DNA from: Desulfovibrio sp. ZJ369
GTDB taxonomy: Bacteria; Desulfobacterota; Desulfovibrionia; Desulfovibrionales; Desulfovibrionaceae
Reading direction: 5' to 3'
Assembly: GCF_011039085.1 (NCBI RefSeq)
Contig: NZ_JAAKEI010000004.1
Coordinates: 1-64,000, forward strand
DNA: 64,000 bases
Shown here: piece by piece, positions 42,744 to 51,532 of the stretch
Position numbering within the stretch: position 1 is the first letter of the stretch
Layout: each line of letters opens with the position of its first letter
Translations under genes and position numbers: made by a program
Notes under the pieces: generated by a model
The model's input: only the letters and a program-made list of their open reading frames with translations
Database searches by the model: none
Told to the model about the DNA's origin: nothing

Positions 42744-45487
42744 TAATGGGCCGTGCCCCAGTCATGCCCGATGCCCCAGTCCACGGCCAAAGGCACGGAA
42801 AGCCGCTCGCCGCCCGGGGCCACCGCGCTCATCAGTTCGGCCACGCGCGCGCCCGCGGCTCTGGCCGTGTCTTCCGGGGCCTCCAGCAGCAATTCGTCGT
42901 GCACCTGCAAGAGCAAACGCGCGTTCATCTCGCGCAACTGGGGATCATGCGCCACGGCCAGCATGGCCAGTTTGATGATGTCCGCGGCAGAACCCTGAAT
43001 AACCGTGTTTATGGCCTGACGGCGCGCCAGGGCAAAGGCCTGGCCGTTGGCTGAGAGGATCTCCGGCAAAAGACGGCGGCGGCCGCCCAGGGTGGTCACA
43101 AAACCCTGTCGTTTTGCCGCGGCTTCCACATCTTCGTAAAAAGCCTTCAGGCCCGTGAGCCGCGCAAAGTAGCGGCCAATGAAATCCTTGGCCTCGGCAG
43201 TGCTGATCTTGAGTTCCTGGGCCAGTTTTTGCGCGCCCATGCCGTAGATCAGGCCAAAATTGATGGTCTTGGCGTTGCGGCGCTGATCCGGGCTGACCTG
43301 TTCGGGCGGCAGATCAAAAATCAGGGCAGCCGTGCGGGCGTGAATATCCTCCCCCTGGCGGAAGGCGTCCAGCAGAGCCGCATCCTGGGATATATGCGCC
43401 AGCACGCGCAACTCCACCTGCGAATAATCCGCGGAAACCAGGCATTGGCCCGGCCCGGCAATGAAACAGGCCCGCATGCGTTTGCCCAGCGGGCCGCGCA
43501 CCGGGATATTCTGCAGATTGGGATTGCTGGAGGAAAGCCGGCCCGTGGCCGTGGCCTTTTGATTAAAGGTGGTGTGGATGCGGCCCTGCGCGTCCACCAG
43601 ACGCGGCAGGGGATCCAGATAGGTGGAACGCATTTTTTCCAGTTTGCGGTAGTGCAGAATACTGTCCACCACTGCGTGGCGTCCTGCCAGTTTTTCCAGG
43701 GTCTGCTGGCTGGTGGAAGCCTGGCCGCCTTTTGTCCTGCGCGGCGAGGGAAGGCGCAGAATGTTGAAAAGCACGTCTCCGAGCTGCTGCGCGGAGCGAA
43801 TATTGAAAGTCGTGCCCGCGGCCGCGTAAACTTCGGCCGTGAGCCTGTCCAGCTCGCCCTGCACATCGGAAAGAAAGGCTTCAAAGGCAGCGGCGTCAAT
43901 GGCCACGCCGCGCTCCTCCATATCGGCCAGCACCGGCGTCAGAGGAAGTTCCAGCGTATTGTAAAGCTCCAGAAGCCCGTCCTGCGCCATCCGGGCTTCC
44001 AGGGCACGGGCCATGACCAGAGCCTGACGGGCCGGGCCCTGGCCTTCGATCTTCAGCGCCCCGCCCCAGCGCGCGGCCAGTCGGGGCCAACCGTAATCGC
44101 TTTCCTCCGGATTAATCAGATAGGCGGCCAGACCGAGATCAAAACAGCGCGGCGGCGTCTTGCCCAACGGCAGATCCTTCCGGCAGTGGCCCGACCTGAT
44201 GAGCCCCTTGAGATCGGCCGTCACCAGATGACGCGCGGGCTCCAGCCAGGCACAGAGGGCATCCGGGCTCCCGGCCCAGAGATATTCCTCACCGCCTTCC
44301 ACGGCCAGATGCGGGGGCCGGGACATTCCCTGCGGCCAGATCAGGGCCGCTGCGCGGCCCGCGCAGTCCGGCAGGGCTTCGCGATCCCGCAGCTCAGGGG
44401 CCGCAGGCGCCTGCGGGCTTTCCAAAAGGCTCATCTGCTCCCCCGCGCGCGCGGACGGCCGCGACGCCGCGCCAGGCCGGGCTGGCGCAGGGCCCGCGAC
44501 GGCCCGGCCCGACTGCGGCGCGGGTGCGGCCTGCGTTGCAGAATCGCCTGCGCCGCCGTCCCCTGCCGCAGAGCCCGCCAGGGGCGCGGTTTCGCTCTGA
44601 CGGCGCACGAGGGCCGCCATTTCCCTGCGCACGGCATGGAGTTCAAACTCTTCAGCCAGAGCCGCGCACTCCGGCGCGTCAAGGGGCCCCACCGCCAGAT
44701 CCTCCAGCGTCAGGCTCTCGCAGGCCTTGCGCCAAAGCGTGGTCAGCTTTCGCCACACGAACATGGCTTCCAGATGGTCGCGCAGCTTGTCCTGAATTTT
44801 GGGCGGCAGCAAAGCGAAATGTTCCCGGATATCTTCCAGGTTCGGGCAGATCTCGAATATCTGGCGCGCGGTCTTGGGACCGATGCCGGGCACCCCCGGT
44901 ATATTGTCGCTGGCGTCGCCCACCAGAGCCTGCACGTCCGGCCACTGGGCAGGGCTGACGCCGCTTTCGGCCCTGAACTCGGCTTCGCCGAACAGCTTTT
45001 CCTCGCGCGCCGCAGGATCCCAGATGTAGACATTGGGGCCCAGGCATTGTTTCAGATCCTTGTCGCCGCTGACGATAATCACCGGATGATCGGGCGAGAA
45101 ACGGGCCGCCAGGGAAGCGATGCAGTCATCGGCCTCGCAGCCCTCGGAAACCTCCAGCCTGAGGCCAAGAGCGCGGACCATGCGCTGAATGGGCTCTATC
45201 TGACGCGCGAGATCTTCGGGCATGGCCTCGCGATTGGCCTTGTAGAGCGGGAAGATCTCGTGCCGGAAGTTCCTGCCTTTGCCGTCCTTGACAAAGGCGA
45301 AATAGCGGGGCCGCTCCTCGCGCAGAATACGCAACAGCACGCGGGTCACCACCACCAGGGCATTGGTCGGGAAACCGTCGGTGCGCTGCATGTTTTTGTT
45401 GGCGAAAAAACCCCGGTAAATGAAGGCGGAACCATCCATCAAAAATATGGGGTCAGTGTCAAGGCGCAGGCGTTCTTTCAGTGACAT
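42743..45487 (-). CDS. polA: DNA polymerase I
   Basis: 914 residues in the usual order: 5'-nuclease domain (1-290, with FMDGSAFIYRGFF and CEADDCIASLA), an Ala/Pro-rich linker (about 310-370), a 3'-5' exonuclease-like domain, and the polymerase domain with motif A (LVSADYSQVELRVLAH), motif B (RRNAKTINFGLIYGM) and motif C (LLLQVHDELLLEAP). The DxE metal motif expected in the exonuclease domain is missing, so proofreading is probably lost, as in the Thermus and Bacillus enzymes. No strong ribosome site precedes the ATG. The TAG stop is supplied by a repeat-element junction. Confidence 0.95.
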   Translation of the reverse strand: MSLKERLRLDTDPIFLMDGSAFIYRGFFANKNMQRTDGFPTNALVVVTRVLLRILREERPRYFAFVKDGKGRNFRHEIFPLYKANREAMPEDLARQIEPIQRMVRALGLRLEVSEGCEADDCIASLAARFSPDHPVIIVSGDKDLKQCLGPNVYIWDPAAREEKLFGEAEFRAESGVSPAQWPDVQALVGDASDNIPGVPGIGPKTARQIFEICPNLEDIREHFALLPPKIQDKLRDHLEAMFVWRKLTTLWRKACESLTLEDLAVGPLDAPECAALAEEFELHAVRREMAALVRRQSETAPLAGSAAGDGGAGDSATQAAPAPQSGRAVAGPAPARPGAASRPSARAGEQMSLLESPQAPAAPELRDREALPDCAGRAAALIWPQGMSRPPHLAVEGGEEYLWAGSPDALCAWLEPARHLVTADLKGLIRSGHCRKDLPLGKTPPRCFDLGLAAYLINPEESDYGWPRLAARWGGALKIEGQGPARQALVMARALEARMAQDGLLELYNTLELPLTPVLADMEERGVAIDAAAFEAFLSDVQGELDRLTAEVYAAAGTTFNIRSAQQLGDVLFNILRLPSPRRTKGGQASTSQQTLEKLAGRHAVVDSILHYRKLEKMRSTYLDPLPRLVDAQGRIHTTFNQKATATGRLSSSNPNLQNIPVRGPLGKRMRACFIAGPGQCLVSADYSQVELRVLAHISQDAALLDAFRQGEDIHARTAALIFDLPPEQVSPDQRRNAKTINFGLIYGMGAQKLAQELKISTAEAKDFIGRYFARLTGLKAFYEDVEAAAKRQGFVTTLGGRRRLLPEILSANGQAFALARRQAINTVIQGSAADIIKLAMLAVAHDPQLREMNARLLLQVHDELLLEAPEDTARAAGARVAELMSAVAPGGERLSVPLAVDWGIGHDWGTAH

Positions 45488-45519
45488 GGCTGCAGAGGGG
45501 TTAAGGGTGCGCGGCAGGC

Positions 45520-45548
45520 TTGCACAGTGGACAGGCTGCGGGTATAGT
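45520..45548 (+). promoter_or_regulatory. Promoter of the Mla-type operon, predicted leaderless
   Basis: TTGCAC (45520-45525), exactly 17 bases, TATAGT (45543-45548). The expected start, six to eight bases after the -10, falls on or next to the A of the ATG at 45555. No Shine-Dalgarno sequence precedes that ATG, which agrees with a leaderless mRNA. Confidence 0.55.
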
Positions 45549-45554
45549 ATAGTG

Positions 45555-46682
45555 ATGGAAACAAGTCCGCAAGTAACAGCTTCAGTCCAGGGATCGCTCT
45601 TGCAGATCAGCGTGGGCGGCCAATGGCGCATGGAGACCCCCTGGCCTGAGGAAGCCGACGACGCCCTGGCGGACATTGCGGATCAACGCGTGCGCGAAGT
45701 GCGCCTGGCAGCTGCGGATCTCGGCCCGTGGGACACCAGTCTGCTGGTTTTTCTTGTGCAGATCGTCACGGCGGCTCGTTCCCGCAAAGTGCCGGTACAC
45801 GCGGACCTGCCCGACGGCCTGGCCCGTCTGTTGCAACTTGCTTTCGCCGTGCCCCCGCAGGAAGGCGCCGCGCGCAAGGACGCAACAACTTCATTTTTAT
45901 CGAACCTGGGCGAAAGCGTGCTGAAACTGCCGCCCAAGTTGGCGGATTTTCTCAGCTTTCTCGGAGAGATCACGCTCGCTGTCTGGCATCTTTTCCTGGG
46001 GCGGGCCAAGATGCGCAGCCAGGACTTTGTGGCGGCCATGTATGAAAGCGGCGTGCAGGCCCTGCCGATCATTTCAGTCACCAGCCTGCTTTTCGGTTTG
46101 ATCCTGGCTTTTGTGGGCGCGGTGCAGTTGACCCAGTTCGGCGCGCAAATCTATGTGGCGGGTCTGGTGGGCATCGGCATGCTGCGGGTCATGGGCGCGG
46201 TCATGGTGGGCGTAGTCATGTCCGGCCGGGTGGGCGCGGCATACGCCGCCCTGATCGGCACCATGCAGGTCAATGAGGAGGTGGATGCCCTTTCCACCCT
46301 GGGCATATCGCCCGTTGACTTTCTGGTGCTGCCGCGCGTGCTGGCGCTCACGCTGATGGTGCCGCTGCTCACTCTCTACGCCGATCTCATGGGCGTTCTG
46401 GGCGGCTATCTGGTGGGCACCCTGATGCTGGATCTGAACCCCCTGGAATACCTCAACGCCACTACCCGCATGGTGCCCTTCCACCATGTGATCATCGGTC
46501 TGGTTTACGGTACGGTCTTCGGGGTGATCATTGCCGTGGCCGGCTGCTACCAAGGCATGCGCTGCGGCCGCAGCGCGCAGGCCGTGGGTCTTGCCACCAC
46601 CACGGCCGTCGTGCACGCCATTGTGGGGATCATTGTGGCCACTGCCGTCATTACCGTGATCTGCAACGTGCTGGGAGTGTGA
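45555..46682 (+). CDS. mlaE: MlaE-type lipid ABC transporter permease with N-terminal STAS domain
   Basis: 375 residues. The first ~100 resemble a STAS domain (MlaB-like: VREVRLAAADLGPWDTSLLVFLVQI), followed by the MlaE permease with five or six helices and the signatures GAQIYVAGLVGIGMLR, MSGRVGAAYAALIGTMQVNEEVDAL (key part GRVGAAYAA) and the ALSTLGISPVDFLVLPR loop. MlaFEDB-like complexes move phospholipids between the inner and outer membranes. Here MlaB and MlaE are fused. The next genes are the ATPase, MCE protein and lipoprotein. Confidence 0.9.
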   Translation: METSPQVTASVQGSLLQISVGGQWRMETPWPEEADDALADIADQRVREVRLAAADLGPWDTSLLVFLVQIVTAARSRKVPVHADLPDGLARLLQLAFAVPPQEGAARKDATTSFLSNLGESVLKLPPKLADFLSFLGEITLAVWHLFLGRAKMRSQDFVAAMYESGVQALPIISVTSLLFGLILAFVGAVQLTQFGAQIYVAGLVGIGMLRVMGAVMVGVVMSGRVGAAYAALIGTMQVNEEVDALSTLGISPVDFLVLPRVLALTLMVPLLTLYADLMGVLGGYLVGTLMLDLNPLEYLNATTRMVPFHHVIIGLVYGTVFGVIIAVAGCYQGMRCGRSAQAVGLATTTAVVHAIVGIIVATAVITVICNVLGV

Positions 46683-46683
46683 G

Positions 46684-47577
46684 ATGAGCGGCGTTGAAAA
46701 ACATACCAGCACCCCTCTGCCGGAAGAAAAGCCCGCCGCCAGGCCTGACGATACGCGCGAAATCCGGATCAGCGTGCGGGATCTGACTGTGGGCTACGGC
46801 TCATTTGTGCTGATGCGCAACGTCAGCTTTGACGTGCGCGCCGGAGAGGTCTTTTTGATCATGGGCGGATCTGGTTCGGGCAAAAGCACGCTGTTGCGCG
46901 TGCTTATGGGGCTCAAGTCGCCCCAGGCCGGGCAGATCTTTTACGGCGAGACGGATTTCTGGGGCGGCGACGAGCAGACCCGCCGCCGGGTCATGCGTCA
47001 TGCGGGGGTGCTGTTTCAGGGCGGGGCTCTGTGGAGTTCCATGACTCTGGCTGAAAACGTGGGGCTGCCCCTGCAGCAATACACGGATCTGGACGCCGGG
47101 GAAATTCGCGAGCAGGCCTCCCTCAAGCTGGCCCTGGCCGGGCTGGCGGGCTTTGAAGACTATTACCCCTCCGAGATCAGCGGCGGCATGCGCAAGCGGG
47201 CCGGTCTGGCCCGCGCTCTGGCTCTGGATCCCCAGATACTCTTTCTGGACGAGCCCTCGGCCGGGCTTGACCCGGTGAGCGGGCGGCTGCTGGATGATCT
47301 GATTCTGGAATTGCAGCAAACGCTGCAGACCACCTTTGTGATTGTCTCGCACGATCTGGCCAGCATTTTCGCCATTGCCGACAACAGCATATTTCTGGAC
47401 GCCCAAAGCCGTTCGGTCACGGCTCGGGGAAATCCCGGCGAGCTTGCCCGCGATCCGCATACGGAAGAGCACGCCCGGCTTTTCCTCACCAGGGGCAGCC
47501 CCCGCGACGGAAAAGACGACGCGCGCAGCCATGCGCCGGACGGGCAAAACGATGCGCACAAGGACTTGGCATTATGA
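46684..47577 (+). CDS. mlaF: MlaF-type lipid ABC transporter ATPase
   Basis: 297 residues; Walker A GGSGSGKST, Q-loop LFQGGALWSSMTLAENV (the GALWSSM/GALFDSL signature of Mkl/MlaF ATPases), ABC signature ISGGMRKRAGLARAL and Walker B LFLDEPSAGLDP. A polar ~35-residue C-terminal tail is low-complexity. GGGAG precedes the ATG, one base after mlaE ends. The stop overlaps the mlaD ATG by four bases. Confidence 0.93.
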   Translation: MSGVEKHTSTPLPEEKPAARPDDTREIRISVRDLTVGYGSFVLMRNVSFDVRAGEVFLIMGGSGSGKSTLLRVLMGLKSPQAGQIFYGETDFWGGDEQTRRRVMRHAGVLFQGGALWSSMTLAENVGLPLQQYTDLDAGEIREQASLKLALAGLAGFEDYYPSEISGGMRKRAGLARALALDPQILFLDEPSAGLDPVSGRLLDDLILELQQTLQTTFVIVSHDLASIFAIADNSIFLDAQSRSVTARGNPGELARDPHTEEHARLFLTRGSPRDGKDDARSHAPDGQNDAHKDLAL

Positions 47578-48542
47578 ACCTGCAAGCACACAAAACCACG
47601 GTGGGCGCCTTTGTGCTGGGGGGGCTTGCCCTCCTTGCCCTGGGCATCATCGTGCTCGGCGGCGGCCGCCTGTTCAACAGCGACATTGAGTATGTGCTCT
47701 ATTTCGACGGCTCGGTGAGCGGTCTTTCCATCGGCGCGCCCGTGGTCTTTCGCGGCGTGCCCCTGGGCAGCGTCACGCGGATCAGTCTGGTGGCCAATGC
47801 GCGTGATTCCAACGTGACCATCCCCGTGCTTATCCGCATAGATGAGAAAAGCATTGTGCGCGCCAACGGCGGCAATCCTTCCGAAGCTTTGCAACAGGAA
47901 ATCATCCGGCGCATGGTCCAGCGCGGCCTGCGCGCGCAGCTCCAGCTGCAAAGCCTGATCACCGGGCAATACCGCGTGGTGCTCGATTTTCATCCGGGTA
48001 CGCCGGCCAATTTCCGCTCTTCCACGCCGGATCGGGAAATCCCCACCATTCCTTCGCCCATTGACACCATCCAACGGACCCTGGCGCGGCTGCCCCTGGA
48101 GCAGATGGTGCATTCCCTGGGCACCATTCTGGAAAGCGTGTCCAAGGCCCTGGGCGACGGCAAGCTGGAACGCGGCCTGGCCGCCTTTGACGAAACCTTT
48201 GAGGCAGCCCGCGACATATTGCTGAACGCCGCCGAAATGCGAGACACGGCGGACAACGTGCTGAAACGGATCGATAGCGCGGCCGCTGCCGTACAGACCG
48301 AACTGCCCGGCACGCTTGCATCTTTCCGCACGGCCATGCAAAATATGGGGCTGGCGGCCGAGCAACTGCGCCTGGCCACGACTTCGGCCCAGAATGTTCT
48401 GAGACGCGACTCGCCAACCATGAACGACGTGCGGCGGCTGCTCAAGGAGAGCATCGCGACGGCGCGCTCCCTGCGCGAGCTGGCCACCATGCTGGAACGC
48501 AATCCCGAAGCCCTGCTGCGGGGCAAAAAAGGAACACGCTGA
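47574..48542 (+). CDS. mlaD: MCE-domain lipid-binding protein, MlaD type
   Basis: 322 residues: one N-terminal membrane anchor (about 10-30, FVLGGLALLALGIIVLGGG), a periplasmic MCE domain (36-125; VLYFDGSVSGLSIGAPVVFRGVPLGSV is typical) and a long helical tail (150-320) with no second MCE domain. MCE proteins form hexameric rings that carry lipids. The helical tail is longer than that of E. coli MlaD and could form a tube as in PqiB/LetB relatives. Confidence 0.9.
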   Translation: MNLQAHKTTVGAFVLGGLALLALGIIVLGGGRLFNSDIEYVLYFDGSVSGLSIGAPVVFRGVPLGSVTRISLVANARDSNVTIPVLIRIDEKSIVRANGGNPSEALQQEIIRRMVQRGLRAQLQLQSLITGQYRVVLDFHPGTPANFRSSTPDREIPTIPSPIDTIQRTLARLPLEQMVHSLGTILESVSKALGDGKLERGLAAFDETFEAARDILLNAAEMRDTADNVLKRIDSAAAAVQTELPGTLASFRTAMQNMGLAAEQLRLATTSAQNVLRRDSPTMNDVRRLLKESIATARSLRELATMLERNPEALLRGKKGTR

Positions 48543-49138
48543 TGTCACGCCCACTTCTTTACCTGGCTGTCGCGCTGCTGGCCCTGCTTGCGGCCTGCGG
48601 TCGCAGCACGCCCAGCAATTATTACCTTCTGGAGAGCGGGCAGCCCCCGCTTGAGGCCCAGTCCCTGCCGGGCAAAAGCCTGCGGGTGGCTCAGGTCAAT
48701 GTGCCCGAGTATCTGGATCGCAACGGCATCGTCAGCCGGGTGCAGGGAGAAAGCAGAATCATTGTGGCCGAATTCCATCTCTGGGCCGAACCGCTGAGCC
48801 AGGGCGTGCGCCGCGTCACGCGGGAGACGCTCACCCCGCCCCTGCTCGCAGCGGGCGTCACTGTGCTGCCTGAAGGCGATGACACGCGCGGCGACTATAC
48901 CCTGCTGCTGGACGTGCAGCGTCTGGACGCCAATTTCGACGCCAAGGCCGTGCTGGAGGCCCGCTGGACTCTCACGGGCGCGGGGGATGCGATTCTCGGC
49001 CGCGGCATTTACGCAGCCGAGGAAATGGTGCAGGGCAAGACCTATACGCAGCTGGTCGATGCGGAAAGTCGCCTGGTGCGCCGCATGGCCGAGCATCTGA
49101 GCGAGAAGTTGCCACCGCTGATCAAGAGCCGATTATGA
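48542..49138 (+). CDS. PqiC-like outer-membrane lipoprotein (ABC transport auxiliary)
   Basis: 198 residues with lipobox LLAAC and the family start NYYLLESG. A DUF330/PqiC fold follows, with VNVPEYLDRNGIVSRV and LWAEPLSQGVRRVTRE motifs. Its ATG overlaps the mlaD stop by one base. Such lipoproteins link MCE tunnels to the outer membrane, so this completes a four-gene mlaEFD-pqiC operon. MlaC and MlaA are absent here. Confidence 0.87.
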   Translation: MSRPLLYLAVALLALLAACGRSTPSNYYLLESGQPPLEAQSLPGKSLRVAQVNVPEYLDRNGIVSRVQGESRIIVAEFHLWAEPLSQGVRRVTRETLTPPLLAAGVTVLPEGDDTRGDYTLLLDVQRLDANFDAKAVLEARWTLTGAGDAILGRGIYAAEEMVQGKTYTQLVDAESRLVRRMAEHLSEKLPPLIKSRL

Positions 49139-49225
49139 GCGCGGCGCACGCTGCTCCAACGCGAAGCCGCGTGCTGATTGTGGACGGCCGTCTTGTGCCG
49201 GGCTCTGCGCAAACGCGCAAGCCGC

Positions 49226-49828
49226 TTACTGGTTGATCATCACCTTGGCCGGGCGCAACAGGCGATCTCCGAGCTTGTATCCGCGCTGCAACACGCGCGA
49301 CACCACGCCGGGCGCAAGATCCGGCCGCGCTTCAAAGCCCACGGCTTCCTGCGTTTCCGGGGTGAACGGCTCACCCTCCTCGCCCAGGCGTGTCAAGCCG
49401 TGCCTGGTCACGGCCTCCAGCAAAAGCTTGTGCGTCATGGCCACGCCCTGAAGCATGTCGCGGCACGCCTCATTCTTGCTGCCGTATTGCAGGGCCAGAT
49501 CCAGGTTGTCCAGGGTGGGCAGCAGATCACGCAGCACTTTTTCAGCGGCATACCGCAGTTGCTCTTCATGCTCGCGGCTGAGGCGCTTTTTGAAATTATC
49601 CATTTCGGCGGCCGCGCGCAGGCGCACTTCTTCCAATTCAGCCCGGCAGCGCTCCGCAGGATCCTCTTTGGGATTTTCCGCCAAATTTTCCGCCGGCCGC
49701 GCATCGTCGCGCAAGGCTTCGTTTTCAGGGGCTTGCTCGCCCTCTGGGGTCTGCGCTTCGGCCCCGTCCTCAAACTCCTCGCCGGCCTGAGCCGCCCGCT
49801 TATATGAATGCATCTTGTGACGCTGCAT
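49226..49828 (-). CDS. grpE: Nucleotide exchange factor GrpE
   Basis: GrpE releases ADP from the chaperone DnaK. The 200-residue protein has an acidic, disordered N-terminus (to ~60), a long coiled coil (65-110; LRAAAEMDNFKKRLSREHEE) and the C-terminal beta-wing (GEPFTPETQEAV, VLQRGYKLGDRLLRPAKV). AGGAGG precedes the ATG. No dnaK, dnaJ or hrcA adjoins it, and no CIRCE element is visible in the gap 49829-50196. Confidence 0.95.
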   Translation of the reverse strand: MQRHKMHSYKRAAQAGEEFEDGAEAQTPEGEQAPENEALRDDARPAENLAENPKEDPAERCRAELEEVRLRAAAEMDNFKKRLSREHEEQLRYAAEKVLRDLLPTLDNLDLALQYGSKNEACRDMLQGVAMTHKLLLEAVTRHGLTRLGEEGEPFTPETQEAVGFEARPDLAPGVVSRVLQRGYKLGDRLLRPAKVMINQ

Positions 49829-50140
49829 GCTTCCTCCTGAAAATATGCCGCCCCGGAGCCGCGCAAACCGGGGCGGCGCTGCCTGTCCCGGCCGCAAAAC
49901 CGCAGACAAGAGCGTACAGCCTTTCGCCTTGCCAACGGCCGCGCCTGAAATCCGCTCATAGTGCAAGCCGGGCGGCCGTTTGCTCCGGTAAGGCCTTTTT
50001 GCGCTCTGCCAAGGCTCTATAAGGCAGCCTCTACATCTTTATGGAGTAAGATCGCCGCGCCCGGCTGTCAAGACGGGGGAGCAAAAAGGCCAGGACAGAC
50101 GCATCTTATGCGTCAGCCCTGCCCATGCCAGCGTCCAGCC

Positions 50141-50169
50141 TCGACATTCCTGCGCCGCTTCGGTATATT
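50141..50169 (+). promoter_or_regulatory. Promoter of hisD
   Basis: TCGACA (50141-50146), 17 bases, TATATT (50164-50169), with an expected start about 20 bases before the hisD ATG. The rest of the gap to grpE (49829-50140) holds nothing I can name. Confidence 0.5.
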
Positions 50170-50196
50170 ACCACGATTGACGTGAGGGAAATGCCT

Positions 50197-51501
50197 ATGA
50201 CATGCAGAATCCTGACCCTGCAAAGCGAGCAGGACTGGCCCAAAGCCTCCCAGTGGCTGCAAGGCCGCCGCGATCCCGGCGATGGGGTTGAAAGCGCCGT
50301 GCGCGAAATCCTCGCGGCGGTGCGCAGCAAGGGCGATGAAGCGCTCGTTGACTATACGCGGCGCTTTGACTGCCCGGAGTTTGCCCCGCCGCTGCGCGTG
50401 AGCGAACAGGACATTGCCCGCGCCGCGGCTTCGGTTTCCATTGAAAGCCGGGAGCACATCAGCGGAGCCGCGGCCAATATCCGTGCCTTCCATGAAGCCC
50501 AGCTTGAAAAATCCTGGTTTCTGACACGGGCGGACGGCAGCATCCTTGGGCAAAGGGTCTTGCCTGTGGACAGCGTAGGCCTCTATGTGCCGGGCGGCCA
50601 GGGCGGCAATACGCCCCTGGTTTCAAGTCTGTTGATGAATGCCATCCCGGCTCAGGTGGCCGGGGTGCCCAGGCTGGCCGTCTGCACCCCGCCGCGCAAG
50701 GACGGCAGCGTCAGCCCTCATATTCTGGCCGCCGCGCACCTGCTGGACATCGACGAGGTTTACCGCGTGGGCGGGGCCTGGGCTGTGGGAGCCCTGGCCT
50801 GCGGCACACAGAGCATCGGCCCTGTGGACGTCATCGCCGGACCGGGCAATATTTATGTGACCACAGCCAAACGGCTGGTACAGGGCACGGTGGGCATCGA
50901 CATGATCGCCGGGCCCAGCGAAGTGCTGATTCTGGCCGACGCTTCGGCCAATCCCGCCTGGCTGGCCGCGGATATGCTTTCACAGGCCGAACACGACCCT
51001 TTGGCTTCGGCCATCTGCGTCACGGACGACGCCCGTCTGGCCGAAAGCCTGCAACGGGAATTGGAAAGCCAGTGCGTAGCCCTGCCCCGTGCCCAGACCG
51101 CGGCCCGTTCGCTCATGGATTGGGGCGCCATCGTGGTGACGCCCAATCTCGCCACAGCTGTGGGCGTGGCCAACCGGGTCGCGCCGGAACATCTGGAAAT
51201 CTGCACCCGCGATCCCTGGAGCGTGCTGCCGCATATCCGCCACGCGGGCGCTGTTTTTCTCGGGCAGCACAGCCCCGAAGCCGCAGGGGATTATTACGCC
51301 GGGCCCAATCACGTCCTCCCCACCTTGGGCACGGCGCGTTTCTCCTCGGCGCTTTCCGTGCAGACCTTCTGCAAAAAGACCAGCATCGTGGCCGCCTCGC
51401 CGGAATTTCTGCGGCAAAACCTCCAGGCCATTGCCGGTCTGGCGCGCCTGGAGGGCCTTGAGGCCCATGCCCGCTCCGTGGAAGCGCGCGAAAACAAGTG
51501 A
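50197..51501 (+). CDS. hisD: Histidinol dehydrogenase
   Basis: HisD performs the last two steps of histidine synthesis, L-histidinol to L-histidine with 2 NAD+. 434 residues as in the family, with VGLYVPGGQGGNTPLVSSLLMNAIPA, the NAD region YRVGGAWAVGALACGT, GPGNIYVT, the zinc/active-site segments QAEHDPLASAI and APEHLEI, and AGPNHVLPT near the end. Of two ATGs six bases apart, the second has the right spacing from GAGGG. Likely in one transcript with purC. Confidence 0.96.
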   Translation: MTCRILTLQSEQDWPKASQWLQGRRDPGDGVESAVREILAAVRSKGDEALVDYTRRFDCPEFAPPLRVSEQDIARAAASVSIESREHISGAAANIRAFHEAQLEKSWFLTRADGSILGQRVLPVDSVGLYVPGGQGGNTPLVSSLLMNAIPAQVAGVPRLAVCTPPRKDGSVSPHILAAAHLLDIDEVYRVGGAWAVGALACGTQSIGPVDVIAGPGNIYVTTAKRLVQGTVGIDMIAGPSEVLILADASANPAWLAADMLSQAEHDPLASAICVTDDARLAESLQRELESQCVALPRAQTAARSLMDWGAIVVTPNLATAVGVANRVAPEHLEICTRDPWSVLPHIRHAGAVFLGQHSPEAAGDYYAGPNHVLPTLGTARFSSALSVQTFCKKTSIVAASPEFLRQNLQAIAGLARLEGLEAHARSVEARENK

Positions 51502-51532
51502 CCCGGCCCAACGGGCATACTCAGGAGCCATC

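Noticed and set aside
49135-49236. 33-codon frame overlapping the end of the PqiC-like gene (ATGA overlap)
   Set aside because: No recognisable feature, composition is random, and it runs into the grpE stop; translational coupling alone is not enough.
49829-50140. Heat-shock (CIRCE or sigma-32) control site upstream of grpE
   Set aside because: No TTAGCACTC-type inverted repeat; a TTGACA is present near 50070 on the minus strand but without a convincing -10.
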